The notes: generated from the sequence alone by a model not told the origin. 28,323 nt of DNA from DASZMJ01 sp035551935 (GCA_035551935.1 DASZMJ010000142.1:1-28323); one strand, 5' to 3'. Positions 15,042-24,064 are shown, numbered from the stretch's first letter. Numbers and translations: made by a program.

Positions 15042-16412
15042 TCAGGACAGCGACCACCCCTTCCGGTACTCGCGGCGGAGGAACCGATCGGCCTCGGGGG
15101 CGTTCGGGGCGCGGAGGGCCGCCGCGTCCCATTCGAGCCGCTTGTTGGCGCGGTAGGCGACGTTGCCGAGGTGGTTCGCCTCGGTCAGCCGGCCGGCGTA
15201 ATCGAAGTGACAGGTCGTGGGCGAGCCGGTCTTGCAGGCGTGGATCCACTCGGCGTGGTGGCCCATCGACCTGGGGATCGTCGGCTCGGGCCGCTTGAAA
15301 TCGCGGAACTTCTCCTCGGGCAGGAGCACGTGCCGGCCGTAGTCGGCCAGCAGCATCCCATCGCGACCGACGAAGAGGACGCCGCTGTCCCACTTCGGGA
15401 TCGCCCCCGCCTGCCAGGGCTCGGGCCTGTCCTCGCCCTGATACCACGTCAGCCGCAGTGGCGGCAGGTCGTCCCGGGGCCCGTACTCATAGGCGACGTG
15501 CATCGACGCCGGGGCGATCTCCGGGTGCGGCGGCGGTCCGAACGCCTCGATGGCCAGGGGCGCCTGGAGCTTCAAGGCCCAGAAGGGCAGGTCGATCCAG
15601 TGGCTGCCGAGGTCGCTCATGGTGCCGTTGCCGAAGTCCCACCATCGATACCACTTCGGCCCCGGGTAGTAGACCTCGTGGAACGGCCGCGACGGCGCGG
15701 GGCCGAGCCAGAGGTCCCAGTCCAGGCCGGCCGGGACCGGCGAGGAGACCGTCGGCCGCTCCTGGACGGCGACGATGTCGTGGTTCCGCGCCGCCGCCTC
15801 CGGCGACTGGCGGCCCCAGGCGCGGGAGACCCAGACGTGGGCCTCGCGCACCGGGCCGATGGCGCCGCCCTGGATCAGCTCGACGACGCGCCGGTAGTTG
15901 TCGCCCGCGTGGATCTGGGTGCCCATCTGGGTCGCCACCCCGGCCTTCGCGGCGGCCTCGCGGATGACGCGGGCCTCCCAGACGTTGTGCGTCAGCGGCT
16001 TCTCGCAGTAGACGTGCTTGCCCAGCTGGAGCGCCGGCAGCGTGGCGAAGGCGTGGGTGTGCTCGGTGGTGCTGACGACGACCGCGTCGAACTCGCCGGC
16101 ATGGTCGTAGAGCCTGCGGAAGTCGCGGAGGCGGCGGGCCTTCGGGTGGGACGTCGCGGCCCGGTCGATCGCCGGCTCGAGGACGTCGCAGAGGGCCACG
16201 ACGTCCTCCGTCGAGACGTCGTGCAAGTTGGAAGCGCCGCGGCCGCCCACGCCGATGCAGGCGATCCGGAGCCTCTCGTTGAGGTTGCGGCCGCGCAGGA
16301 CCGCCGGCGCAGCCAAGGCCCCGACGGCGGAGCCGGCCAGCGCCCGAGCGAACTGGCGTCGGGTCGACCGCGACGCCCTTGGGTGTGCCGAGGAGTTCGA
16401 GTCGTCGTTCAT
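15042..16412 (-). CDS. Gfo/Idh/MocA family oxidoreductase, Tat-exported
   Basis: The protein has 456 residues. Residues 16-38 hold a twin-arginine signal (STRRQFARALAGSAVGALAA, Arg18-Arg19). The Rossmann domain has the dinucleotide loop GVGGRG at 54-59, and the family motif EKP is at 137-139 (VYCEKPLTHNVWEA), where the Lys is the usual catalytic residue. The C-terminal alpha/beta domain contains YRWWDFGNGTMSDLGSHWIDLP, a pattern typical of the exported planctomycete branch. It probably carries bound NAD(P) and oxidises or rearranges a sugar; the substrate is unknown. The ATG at 16412 has CGGGAGA 9-15 bases upstream. It lies upstream of, but about 350 bases away from, the PSD1-DUF1501 operon on the same strand, with a hairpin between, so it is probably transcribed separately. 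Confidence 0.92.
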   Translation of the reverse strand: MNDDSNSSAHPRASRSTRRQFARALAGSAVGALAAPAVLRGRNLNERLRIACIGVGGRGASNLHDVSTEDVVALCDVLEPAIDRAATSHPKARRLRDFRRLYDHAGEFDAVVVSTTEHTHAFATLPALQLGKHVYCEKPLTHNVWEARVIREAAAKAGVATQMGTQIHAGDNYRRVVELIQGGAIGPVREAHVWVSRAWGRQSPEAAARNHDIVAVQERPTVSSPVPAGLDWDLWLGPAPSRPFHEVYYPGPKWYRWWDFGNGTMSDLGSHWIDLPFWALKLQAPLAIEAFGPPPHPEIAPASMHVAYEYGPRDDLPPLRLTWYQGEDRPEPWQAGAIPKWDSGVLFVGRDGMLLADYGRHVLLPEEKFRDFKRPEPTIPRSMGHHAEWIHACKTGSPTTCHFDYAGRLTEANHLGNVAYRANKRLEWDAAALRAPNAPEADRFLRREYRKGWSLS

Positions 16413-17216
16413 GGCGCTGTCTCCCGGTTGTCTGGCCGAGACCGCTCGTCACACATAGGTCTCACGCCCCCAGGATGGGCCGGCCGACCGGCCCTTTCAA
16501 GCCCCCCGCGGCGGTCGCCCGGGGCGACCGCGCCGGCCGGCTTGGCACGATCACCACGCGCCTCCGTCGGACCCCGCCACTTCCGAGGGGCCCGGGGACG
16601 CATGCCCTGGAGGGTTGCGACCGAAACGCCCCGATCAAGGGAGCAGCCTCGAGCAACCTTCGGGCCGAATGCCCCTCGCCGCCCTTCTCTTGGAAGACCG
16701 ACCACGAAACCCATGGGTCTGCCTCGATTCCATAGATGTCACCCTGCCTGACGCCGAACTCTATGGGAATCTACGGGGCCGTGCTGGATTCTATGGGGCC
16801 CGGTTCCCGCCATTGAGGTGTCGCTTTCGTTCACTTCCCACGACGCGGACGAAGATCGCGTCGGCGCACGGCTGGGCCATCACCAACGGTGCCACGGCGA
16901 TGGTTCGTCCGTCGAGGGTGAGGCCTGAGGCCTACCGGGTGGATCGATTCACGGCGAACCGACCAACCGGTCGCTGTCTGGAAAATGGGTCGATCCAAGC
17001 CGTAGCATCAGGGGGCCCCGCTACGCCGGACTCGTCGGCCCGCGCGTCGCATGGCCGGCGGGGCGTCGCGCCGCCCACAGGGTTCGGCGAGCAGTCGGCC
17101 CTCGCGGGCCGTCCTTGCAGGCCCGTCGAACGGGTCGACGGCCGGAACCAGGCCTCATGGGCGACCTTGACGCGAGGCCATGACGAGTGGGGCCGTACCC
17201 GCCCGGGGGCTTGACC
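16413..17216. other. 804-base intergenic region between divergent genes
   Basis: This is the control region for the oxidoreductase (minus) and the two-domain hydrolase (plus). A plus-strand open frame at 16615-17214 has no recognisable motif or ribosome site, and I do not accept it as a gene. A small hairpin, GGGCCGG-CCGA-CCGGCCC followed by TTT, lies at 16477-16494. No convincing promoter, RNA gene or repeat was identified. Confidence 0.4.
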
Positions 17217-19580
17217 ATGGCGACTACCTGCGGCTGCGTCCTGCTGCTCGCGTGTCTCCCGACCCTCAACGACCCGGTCGCGGTGCTGCCCGGCACCCGG
17301 CCGATGACCGAGGGCGGCGACCTCTCGGCGCGGATGCTCGACGGCCTGCATCGCTTCCTCGACCGCAAGGTCGACGAGTCAGTCCGGAGTCGGGAGAGGC
17401 TCTGGAGGCGCGACCCGTCCTCCCGCGAGGTCTACGAGGACTCGATCCGGGCCAACCGCATCTCGTTCCGGCGGATCATCGGCCTCATCGACCCGCGCCG
17501 GCCCACCACCATGCAGCGCTTCGGCGACGACGACCGCCCGGCCCTCGTTGCCGAGGACGATCGACTTCGCGTGTATCAGGTGCGCTGGCCCGTCCTGCAG
17601 GGCGTCCACGGCGAGGGCCTGCTGCTCGAGCCGCGGGGCGCCGTACTGGGCCAAGCTGTCGCGCTGCCCGACTCGGACCAGACGCCGGAGCAGATCGCGG
17701 GCCTCGCCCCCGGCGTCGCGCCGGCGTCGCAGTTCGCCCGGAGGCTGGCGGCCAACGGCTTCCGCGTGGTGGTACCGACCCTCGTCAGCCGCGGAATCGA
17801 GGCCTCCGGGGACCCGCGGATCGCGATGACCAACCAGCCGCACCGCGAGTGGATCTACCGCCAGGCCTACCAGATGGGCCGGCACGTCATCGGCTACGAA
17901 GTCCAGAAGGTCCTGGCCGCGGTCGATTGGATCAGGGACAGGGAAGGGCCTGGGGCGAAGGTGGGAGTCGCTGGTTACGGCGAGGGCGGGCTGATCGCCC
18001 TCTATGCCGCGGCCGCCGACCCCCGGATCGATGCCGCAGTGGTCAGCGGTTACTTCGGTCCCCGGGAGCGGGTCTGGGGCGAGCCGATCTACCGCAACGT
18101 CTGGGGCCTGCTGCGCGAGTTCGGCGACGCGGAGCTCGCCACCCTGGTCGCCCCGCGCGGCCTCGTTGTCGAGCACAGCCACGGGCCGCGCGTCGACGGC
18201 CCCCCCGGCGTGCCCAAGGGGGCACGTGGCGGAGCCGCGGCGGGCACGCTCGCCACGCCGGCGCTCGCCGAGGTCCGGCGCGAATGGGCGCGACTCGACG
18301 CCCTCCTGCCGGCGGGCTTCCAGGAGCGGGCCCTCGTCCACGGCGACGGCGACCCGATGCGTGACTTCTTGGGCCCCGCGGCCTTACAGGCGTTTGCCGG
18401 GCTCCTCGGCGTCCGGTCGTCGATGGAGTTGCCCGAGGGGACGTTGATCGACCGCCGGAGGGGCTTCTCGCCCGTCGATCGCCAGCGGCAGCAGGTCAAG
18501 GAGCTGGAAGATCACGTCCAGCGCCTCCTCCGCGGCGCCGACCGGGTGCGCGACGCCTTCTTCCTCGAGAGGACAACGTTGATCCGTACGCTGGCGCCCC
18601 GCGGCGAGCGGTTCGGCATGTCCCGCGTGAAGGAACAGTCCCCGGAAGTCTTCGCCCGGGAGGTCAAGCCGCTGCGGAAGGTCCTCGCCGAGGAGGTGCT
18701 CGGCCGGATCGACGACCCGATGCTCCCGCCCGATCCGCGCTCGCGCCGGGTCTACGACAAGCCGAACTGGACCGGCTACGAGGTGATGCTCGACGTCTAT
18801 CCGGACGTCTTCGCCTGGGGCGTGCTGCTCGTGCCGAAGGGCATCAAGGAGGGGGAGAGACGGCCCGTCGTGGTGTGCCAGCACGGGCGGAACGGGCTGC
18901 CGAAGGACGTGATCGAGGGCGACAACCCCGCCTATCGCGACTTCGCCGCCCGCCTGGCCGATCGCGGGTTCGTCGTCTTCGCGCCGCACAACCCCTACCG
19001 CGGCGAGGACCGCTACCGGATGCTCAACCGCAAGGGCAACCCGCTCAAGCTGTCGATGTTCTCGTTCATCACGGCGCAGCACCGGCAAGCCCTCGCCTGG
19101 CTCGGCACGCTGCCGTTCGTCGACGCGGGGCGGATCGCCTTCTACGGCCTGAGCTACGGCGGCGAGACGGCGATGCGCGTGCCGCCGCTGATCGACGAGT
19201 ATTGCCTGTCGATCTGCTCGGGCGACTTCAACGACTGGGCGCGCAAGGTCGCCGCGACCGACAGCGACTATAGCTTTATGTTCACCGTCGAGTGGGAGAT
19301 GCCCTGCTTCGACATGGGCAACACCTTCAACTACGCCGAGCTCGCGTACCTGATGGTGCCGCGGCCGTTCATGGTGGAGCGCGGCCACCACGACGGCGTC
19401 GCACCGGACGAATGGGTGGCGTCGGAGTACGCGAAGGTGCGCTGGGCGTACGACAACCTCGGGCTGTCCGATCGGACGGCGATCGAGTTCTTCAACGGCG
19501 GCCACACCATCCACGGCCGGGGCACGTTCGAGTTCCTGCATCGATACCTGGATTGGCGGGAGCCGATGGGAGAGCGCTGA
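17217..19580 (+). CDS. Exported two-domain alpha/beta hydrolase, first domain lacking the Ser nucleophile
   Basis: The protein has 787 residues. The N-terminus (TCGCVLLLACLPTL) looks like a signal peptide, and Cys residues suggest a possible lipoprotein, but a strict lipobox is not clear. The first alpha/beta-hydrolase domain (about 95-360) has VGVAGYGEGGLIALYAAA; the expected G-x-S-x-G elbow reads G253-Y-G255-E-G257, with Gly in place of the Ser. A charged linker with a short coiled-coil-like stretch (about 415-450) follows. The second domain (about 480-787) has a normal elbow, GLSYGG with Ser646, and a possible catalytic His in GGHTIHG near the end. It resembles dienelactone hydrolase/acetyl xylan esterase relatives. 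The substrate is unknown; an ester is likely. ATG 17217 gives a clean signal peptide and follows a GGGGG tract; an in-frame GTG 30 bases upstream is less likely. The gene converges on the 2OG oxygenase. Confidence 0.82.
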   Translation: MATTCGCVLLLACLPTLNDPVAVLPGTRPMTEGGDLSARMLDGLHRFLDRKVDESVRSRERLWRRDPSSREVYEDSIRANRISFRRIIGLIDPRRPTTMQRFGDDDRPALVAEDDRLRVYQVRWPVLQGVHGEGLLLEPRGAVLGQAVALPDSDQTPEQIAGLAPGVAPASQFARRLAANGFRVVVPTLVSRGIEASGDPRIAMTNQPHREWIYRQAYQMGRHVIGYEVQKVLAAVDWIRDREGPGAKVGVAGYGEGGLIALYAAAADPRIDAAVVSGYFGPRERVWGEPIYRNVWGLLREFGDAELATLVAPRGLVVEHSHGPRVDGPPGVPKGARGGAAAGTLATPALAEVRREWARLDALLPAGFQERALVHGDGDPMRDFLGPAALQAFAGLLGVRSSMELPEGTLIDRRRGFSPVDRQRQQVKELEDHVQRLLRGADRVRDAFFLERTTLIRTLAPRGERFGMSRVKEQSPEVFAREVKPLRKVLAEEVLGRIDDPMLPPDPRSRRVYDKPNWTGYEVMLDVYPDVFAWGVLLVPKGIKEGERRPVVVCQHGRNGLPKDVIEGDNPAYRDFAARLADRGFVVFAPHNPYRGEDRYRMLNRKGNPLKLSMFSFITAQHRQALAWLGTLPFVDAGRIAFYGLSYGGETAMRVPPLIDEYCLSICSGDFNDWARKVAATDSDYSFMFTVEWEMPCFDMGNTFNYAELAYLMVPRPFMVERGHHDGVAPDEWVASEYAKVRWAYDNLGLSDRTAIEFFNGGHTIHGRGTFEFLHRYLDWREPMGER

Positions 19581-19634
19581 GTTCGTGACCGTTGGGGGCA
19601 GTCGTCGGGTCTGGCTCCGCCCGGGTTCGGTCGA

Positions 19635-20642
19635 TCAGAGCACGGCCGCCCGCAACTCGGGGAACACCTTGCCGACCTTGCCGAGAAGGTAGTCGCCGTA
19701 CGTCCCCCGGAACGCGTGGACGCTGGCGCGGTCCCGGCGCTCGTCCCGGTCCTCGGGCGGGGGCTCGTGACCCGGCAGGTCGATCGGCCGCACGGGCGCG
19801 AAGAAACCCGGGTCGAAGAAGAACGGGAACGAGAGCCGGTCGCGCGGCGCCGGGTTGCGGACGCGGTGCGGCGTCGAGCGGTAGAGACCGCCGGTCAGCC
19901 GGTCGAGCATGTCGCCGATGTTGCAGACGAACGAGCCGGGCACCGGCGGGGCCGGCATCCACCGCGACCGCGACTGGACCTCCAGGCCACCGGCGTCGTC
20001 CTGGAGGAGGATCGTCAGCAGGCCATAGTCGGTGTGCTCGCCCACGCCCCAGAGGTCGGGGGCGCCGGGGGGTGGCGGCGGGTAGTTGAAGATACGGAAG
20101 AGGGTCAGCGGCTCGCCCGTCAATCGTTCCGCGAAGTACGACTCCTCGAGGCCCAGGCCGAGGGCCAGCCCGGCCATCAGCCGGTGGCCCAGGCCGGTCA
20201 GCGCCGCCATGTAGTCGAGCACCGCGTCGCGCAGGCCCTCGGGCCGGGCCGGGAAGAGGTTCGGGCCGTGGAGCGGCGTGCCGGCGCGGACCCGCGGGTC
20301 GTCGGCGGGCAGCTCGGCGCCGAAGTACAGCCCCTCCTTCTGGTCGGGCTTGCCGGAGGTCAGCTCGTCGCCGACGCGGAAGTAGCCGCGCCAGGCCCGG
20401 CCGCCGAGGGCCATGCGGATCGCGAGCTTGGCGTCGAGTTCCTGGGCGAAGAACTCCCGGCTCAGGTCGTGCAGCCGGCGCTGGAGGGCCTCGTCGACGC
20501 CGTGGCCGACGACGTAGAAGCAGCCGCTCTCGCGGCAAGCCGCGCCCAGGCCGCGGGCGACGGCCATCCGGGCGGGGCGACCCGCGACCAGGCCGCTGAC
20601 GTCGATGATCGGGATGTGGGAGAAGTCGCTCGCCGGTCCCAT
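19635..20642 (-). CDS. 2-oxoglutarate/Fe(II)-dependent oxygenase, isopenicillin N synthase-like
   Basis: The protein has 335 residues, cytoplasmic. The N-terminal DIOX_N part begins IPIIDVSGLVAG and contains CFYVVGHGVDEALQRRL (41-57) and SREFF. The jelly-roll core has the iron ligands His203 and Asp205 (GEHTDYG) and His259 (YRSTPHRV), and the 2-oxoglutarate-binding pair R-x-S at Arg269-Ser271 (RLSFPFF). All active-site residues are therefore present. It should hydroxylate or desaturate a small molecule using oxygen and 2-oxoglutarate; the substrate cannot be told. The ATG at 20642 is preferred over a longer in-frame start because GAGGAGG lies 8-14 bases upstream. It stands alone, with no biosynthetic partner next to it. 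Confidence 0.92.
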   Translation of the reverse strand: MGPASDFSHIPIIDVSGLVAGRPARMAVARGLGAACRESGCFYVVGHGVDEALQRRLHDLSREFFAQELDAKLAIRMALGGRAWRGYFRVGDELTSGKPDQKEGLYFGAELPADDPRVRAGTPLHGPNLFPARPEGLRDAVLDYMAALTGLGHRLMAGLALGLGLEESYFAERLTGEPLTLFRIFNYPPPPPGAPDLWGVGEHTDYGLLTILLQDDAGGLEVQSRSRWMPAPPVPGSFVCNIGDMLDRLTGGLYRSTPHRVRNPAPRDRLSFPFFFDPGFFAPVRPIDLPGHEPPPEDRDERRDRASVHAFRGTYGDYLLGKVGKVFPELRAAVL

Positions 20643-20887
20643 GAGACCGCCTCCTCGGTGCCGAGCGGTCCGACCCCGAGGATGGTACGTCATCGGCGGC
20701 GCCGTCGTCGACCCGTCCCCGAACGTCCTGCTCCGACCCGAACGTGACGATCCGACCGCTCGGCGTCTTCCGCGCGGCCGCCGAACGCGGCCGTCAAGGG
20801 AGCGGTGTCCCTACCGCCGCCCAGGCTGCCCCTCGAGGGAGCCGGCCCGGTGGAGTGGTTCGGATTCGCGGGCGCGGGCTTGGAGCG

Positions 20888-21127
20888 TCAACGGCCTTTG
20901 CCTCCACCGCTCGCGGCCCGAATCATCGCCACGATTCCGGCGCGGACTGCCTCGGGCAGCTCGGGCCATGCCGCGACAACCTCCGCCAGGTCGGGAGGCG
21001 TCCGACGAGCCTCGGTGGGCAAAGGGCGGGCAGAGACGCCCAGGAGTCGGGCGGTCTGGGTGGCGGGCTGGCCTCGCTGATGCAAGACCTGGATCGTCAC
21101 GACCTGCTCACTCGTGAGCTTGGCCAA
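20888..21127 (-). pseudogene. Fusion remnant: transposase helix-turn-helix start joined to a recombinase-like tail
   Basis: The 79-codon frame begins at a TTG (21127) where relatives have ATG. Its first 30 residues (AKLTSEQVVTIQVLHQRG, then ATQTARLLGVS) match the N-terminal helix-turn-helix of IS21 IstA-like transposases. From about residue 40 the text changes to PPDLAEVVAAWPELPEAVRAGIVAMIRAA, a C-terminal tail I associate with planctomycete integrases and their companion small proteins. The middle of both genes is missing, so an internal deletion probably joined them. It is not expected to function. The tail assignment is from memory. Confidence 0.5.
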
Positions 21128-21313
21128 GGTGTCGCCTCCGAGCGGGGCCGGGGGTGTCGATCCGGCCAGCTTGGGGCGCCTCGGCGGGCCTGTCGACGGC
21201 GACCCGGTGCGACCGCCGCACCGGGTCGCCTCAGGCTCGTATCGATTCGGGTTCGCCAACTCCCCGTGTGACGGGTTCGGTGACATCAGACGGCCAAAGC
21301 CCAGTAGTAGTGT

Positions 21314-21345
21314 CATGGGACCCTGTTGCTGTAATGTATCCCATG
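21314..21345. repeat. 7-bp inverted repeat upstream of the unidentified 302-residue gene
   Basis: CATGGGA (21314-21320) and TCCCATG (21339-21345) are exact inverted copies separated by 18 bases. The site is 67 bases before the ATG at 21412. It could be an operator or the trace of a mobile element end; it is short enough to be chance. Confidence 0.25.
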
Positions 21346-21411
21346 GACCGGCAAGGTCGAGCCAGTCGCCCCAGCTTGCTCCGACGGCACAGTCATTGGC
21401 GGAAGCGGACC

Positions 21412-22320
21412 ATGGCGAGCAAGGAGCAGGAGACTGTCGGGGATGGACACAGCGGATCGGCCCGACTCGGGCAGGTCTATCCCACCATCGCCCGCTGGGC
21501 CTCGGGCTACGGCTGGGTGGAGTTCGGCATCGACGGCCTCGACCGCCCGTTCGTGCGGGCCCTCGACGAGGGCGGGGTCGTCTGGGAGGGGGCGTGCGAG
21601 TACCGCAACCTCGACGAGGCGCTCGGGGACATGGAGGGCGGACTCGCCCGCTTCATGGAGGAGCAAGGATTCGTCAAGCGAACCCCGTCGGTCGGGCAGA
21701 AACGCCGCCCACGCAAGGCCGCCCGCAAGGTCAGGGGCGGCCCCGAGAGGTCGAGACGACGAGCCGCCGACCCGGCGACGAAGAAGGTCGAGAGGCTGGA
21801 GGAGATCGCCGCCGAGCTTCGCCGGGGCGAGGACTTCTCCATCACGAGGCTCACGGTCCTCAAGGGCCTGTGCGAGGACCGCCGGGCCGCCGGCGAGTTC
21901 GCCCTGTTCCTGGCCCGCAAGGCCCGGGAGAGGTTGCGGGAGGGGGAGGCGCCGGATCGCTACCGGAAGCTCGTCGATCGGGCGGTCAAGGAGATGAAGC
22001 CCTACCTGGAGGACCCCGCCGACGAGCGGAAGGATCGGCTGTATGACCTGCTGCGAGAGATGCAGGCCGAGCAGGACGAGTACAAGAACATCGCCTGGGG
22101 CTCGGTGCGGCTCATCAAGAGCATGGACCTGCTCGTTGCCGAGAAATGCCTGCGGGCGGCCCTTCGTCCCGACGAGGCGCCGCAGTGGCTCTACCAGGCG
22201 GCCAGGGACTACTGCGAGCGGTACGACCCCCGGCACGGCACCGGGCTGATCCCGAGTTCGGCCCCGATGGTGCAGGAGATCGCCGACTTCTGGCGGAGCG
22301 ACTTCGGGCTCGACCGATGA
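21412..22320 (+). CDS. Conserved planctomycete-type protein of unknown function
   Basis: The protein has 302 residues with no signal peptide or membrane segment, so it is probably cytoplasmic. Three parts can be seen. Residues about 15-85 are a compact alpha/beta unit (VYPTIARWASGYGWVEFGID, DRPFVRALDEGGVVWEG, DEALGDMEGGLARFMEEQGF). Residues about 90-125 are a linker very rich in Lys and Arg. Residues 125-300 are mainly helical, with several charged amphipathic helices (VERLEEIAAELRRG, KARERLREGEAPDRYRKLV, RLYDLLREMQAEQDEYKN). The basic linker would suit nucleic acid binding, but nothing shows it. I recognise no named family. The start at 21412 has only a weak ribosome site (GGAAGCGG). Its stop overlaps the start of the truncated acetyltransferase by 4 bases (ATGA), so the two are translationally coupled. 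Confidence 0.7.
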   Translation: MASKEQETVGDGHSGSARLGQVYPTIARWASGYGWVEFGIDGLDRPFVRALDEGGVVWEGACEYRNLDEALGDMEGGLARFMEEQGFVKRTPSVGQKRRPRKAARKVRGGPERSRRRAADPATKKVERLEEIAAELRRGEDFSITRLTVLKGLCEDRRAAGEFALFLARKARERLREGEAPDRYRKLVDRAVKEMKPYLEDPADERKDRLYDLLREMQAEQDEYKNIAWGSVRLIKSMDLLVAEKCLRAALRPDEAPQWLYQAARDYCERYDPRHGTGLIPSSAPMVQEIADFWRSDFGLDR

Positions 22321-22532
22321 CCGGAGCCGATCCGCTGGGCATCCGCCCCTTCGAGGAGTCGGACGAGGCCGACGTTATCGCCCTCCGGGCCGAGGTCTTG
22401 GCCTGCTCTGCCCCCCACGACGACCCGGCGAGGGTCATGCGGATGCACCGGAACGGGCACGGGTCCTTCGTCTCGGCAACCGGCGTCTGGGTAACCGACG
22501 CCGTTCCGGCCGCATACCTGTCGAGGACTTGA
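22317..22532 (+). pseudogene. Truncated GNAT-type N-acetyltransferase
   Basis: The 71-residue frame starts at the ATG at 22317, overlapping the previous gene's stop (ATGA). Its N-terminal half, IRPFEESDEADVIALRAEV then DDPARVMRMHRNG, looks like the first strand and helices of a GNAT acetyltransferase. The central acetyl-CoA loop (R/Q-x-x-G-x-G/A) and everything after it are missing, and the end (SATGVWVTDAVPAAYLSRT) looks frame-shifted. It is therefore a remnant or a very short protein without acetyltransferase activity. The retained stop/start overlap suggests it was once an intact partner of the upstream gene. Confidence 0.5.
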
Positions 22533-22603
22533 GCGGCTTACCTTACACTGTCGCGGTCGAGACCGTTGCCGATGAGTCATCCAGCAAAGTGGGAGTGTCC
22601 GCC

Positions 22604-23686
22604 ATGAGTCGTCCCCGAAGAGTCCTCGTCGCCCTCGTCGCCCTCGTCTGCCCGTCGCTCGTCTGGGCTTGCACCGGGATCACGATCAGGCCGAAGGACG
22701 GCTCGGTCATCTTCGCCCGGACGCTCGAATTCGCCGTGGACATCAAGTCCAACATCATCGTCGTGCCAAGGGGCAAGGGATTCGTCGGGACCGCCCCGGG
22801 CGACAGGCCGGGGCTACGCTGGAAGACCCGATATGGGATCGTCGGGGCCAACGCCTTCGACATGCCGGTGACGGTGGATGGCCTCAACGAGAAGGGGCTG
22901 CACGTCGGTCTCTTCTACTTCCCCGGCTTCGCCAAGTATCAGGAGGTCAGGGCTGAGGACGTCCGCAATGCCCTGGCCCCGTGGGAACTCGGAGTGTTCC
23001 TGCTCGGGACGTGCTCGGACGTGAACGAAGCGGTCGCAGCGGCCAAAGACGTGCGGGTTGGCGAGGTCGTCCAGAAAGACATGGGGTTCGTGCCGCCCGT
23101 CCATTACGTCCTGACCGACTCCGGCGGCCAAAGCGTGGTCCTCGAATACGTCGACGGAGAACTGAAGGTCCACCAGAATCCCCTCGGCGTCATGAGCAAC
23201 TCACCGACCTTCGATTGGCACATGACCAACCTCAGTAACTACGTCAATACGACCGTCAGCAACGTGCCGAAGATCGACGTCGGGGGCAGAGAGGTCAAGG
23301 GGCTTGGCCAGGGCAGCGGGATGCTCGGGATTCCGGGGGACTTCACTCCGCCCTCCCGGTTTGTGAGGGCGGTGGCGTTCTCGAAGAGTGCCCTCCCCGT
23401 CGAGACGGCGCAGGAAGGTGTGCTGCAGGCGTTCCACGTCCTCAACCAGTTCGACATCCCGAAGGGGGCGGCACGGGGCCTGGAGCATGGCAAGGAGGTG
23501 GCGGACTACACGCTCTGGACGAGCGCCGCCGACCTGAAGAACCTTCGATACTACTTCCGGACCTACGACAACAGCCGGATTCGGATGATCGACTTGAAAG
23601 CCGTGGGCCTCGACTCCAAGCAAATCAGGACGATCTCGATCCAGGGGAAGGAGCAAATCGAGGACGTGACATCAGCCGCAAAGTGA
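22604..23686 (+). CDS. Exported linear-amide C-N hydrolase (choloylglycine hydrolase/penicillin V acylase family, Ntn fold)
   Basis: The protein has 360 residues. Residues 1-22 are a Sec signal peptide ending VWA, so cleavage would expose Cys23 (CTGITI) as the N-terminal nucleophile. That is the arrangement of this family, in which Cys becomes residue 1. Other active-site positions can be matched to bile salt hydrolase: Arg39 (FARTLEF; Glu41 or a nearby acid in place of Asp), Asn95 (GLNEKGL), Asn199 (SNSPTFDW) and Arg252 (PSRFVRA). The enzyme should cut an amide bond of a small molecule in the periplasm or outside. Bile salts are an unlikely substrate for this organism; acyl-homoserine lactones or other N-acyl compounds are possible. 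The ATG at 22604 has GGGAG 8-12 bases upstream. It is not linked to its neighbours in an operon. Confidence 0.92.
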   Translation: MSRPRRVLVALVALVCPSLVWACTGITIRPKDGSVIFARTLEFAVDIKSNIIVVPRGKGFVGTAPGDRPGLRWKTRYGIVGANAFDMPVTVDGLNEKGLHVGLFYFPGFAKYQEVRAEDVRNALAPWELGVFLLGTCSDVNEAVAAAKDVRVGEVVQKDMGFVPPVHYVLTDSGGQSVVLEYVDGELKVHQNPLGVMSNSPTFDWHMTNLSNYVNTTVSNVPKIDVGGREVKGLGQGSGMLGIPGDFTPPSRFVRAVAFSKSALPVETAQEGVLQAFHVLNQFDIPKGAARGLEHGKEVADYTLWTSAADLKNLRYYFRTYDNSRIRMIDLKAVGLDSKQIRTISIQGKEQIEDVTSAAK

Positions 23687-24064
23687 TGACCCGGAGCGGA
23701 GGCTTGAGAGGCGAAGGAGCAGCCCCCGGGCGACGTGGCGATCGGCGAGTTCGACATCCTCGCCACCTACACGTACTCCACGGGGCTGCTCGACGGCCTG
23801 GATGACAAGGAAGCAAGAAGTGCGGGGCGGCTCAGGCGGCGACCCGGGCGGCCCACTCGGCTGTCAGTCGGACGGCGAACACCCTCGTGCCTCCCTCGGT
23901 GCGATGGCGGCGGTGTAGCAACCGCAATCGTGCCGAGAGGGCGTGGGCGACCTCAAGCCGGTAGCCCTCGGACAGCCGTCAGTTTTCGGACAATGCAGGT
24001 TGAGGGCGATCTACCATGACCGAGTCGCCGGATCAATAGATATTTCGACAATTCTCAAATATAC
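23687..24064. other. Intergenic region with an AT-rich end and a possible gene remnant
   Basis: On the minus strand at about 23832-23970 a codon-like stretch ends in a proper stop (SEGYRLEVAHALSARLRLL, then FAVRLTAEWAARVAA); it has no start or recognised family and may be the tail of a lost gene. The last 40 bases (about 24035-24075) are strikingly AT-rich and lie at the 3' end of the radical SAM gene. No terminator hairpin was found. Confidence 0.35.

Noticed and set aside
16477..16494. Hairpin GGGCCGG-CCGA-CCGGCCC followed by TTT, considered as a terminator
   Set aside because: No plus-strand gene ends before it, and such short GC palindromes are common in this DNA.
15171..16751. Open frame of 526 codons on the plus strand
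   Set aside because: Antisense shadow of the Gfo/Idh/MocA gene; the real gene has a Tat signal, nucleotide-binding loop and EKP motif.
16615..17214. Plus-strand frame of 199 codons in the intergenic region
   Set aside because: No ribosome site, no recognisable domain, Arg/Pro-rich composition and overlap with the likely control region of the next gene.
22317..22532. Considered as an intact GNAT acetyltransferase
   Set aside because: Only the first third of the fold is present, and the acetyl-CoA-binding loop is missing.
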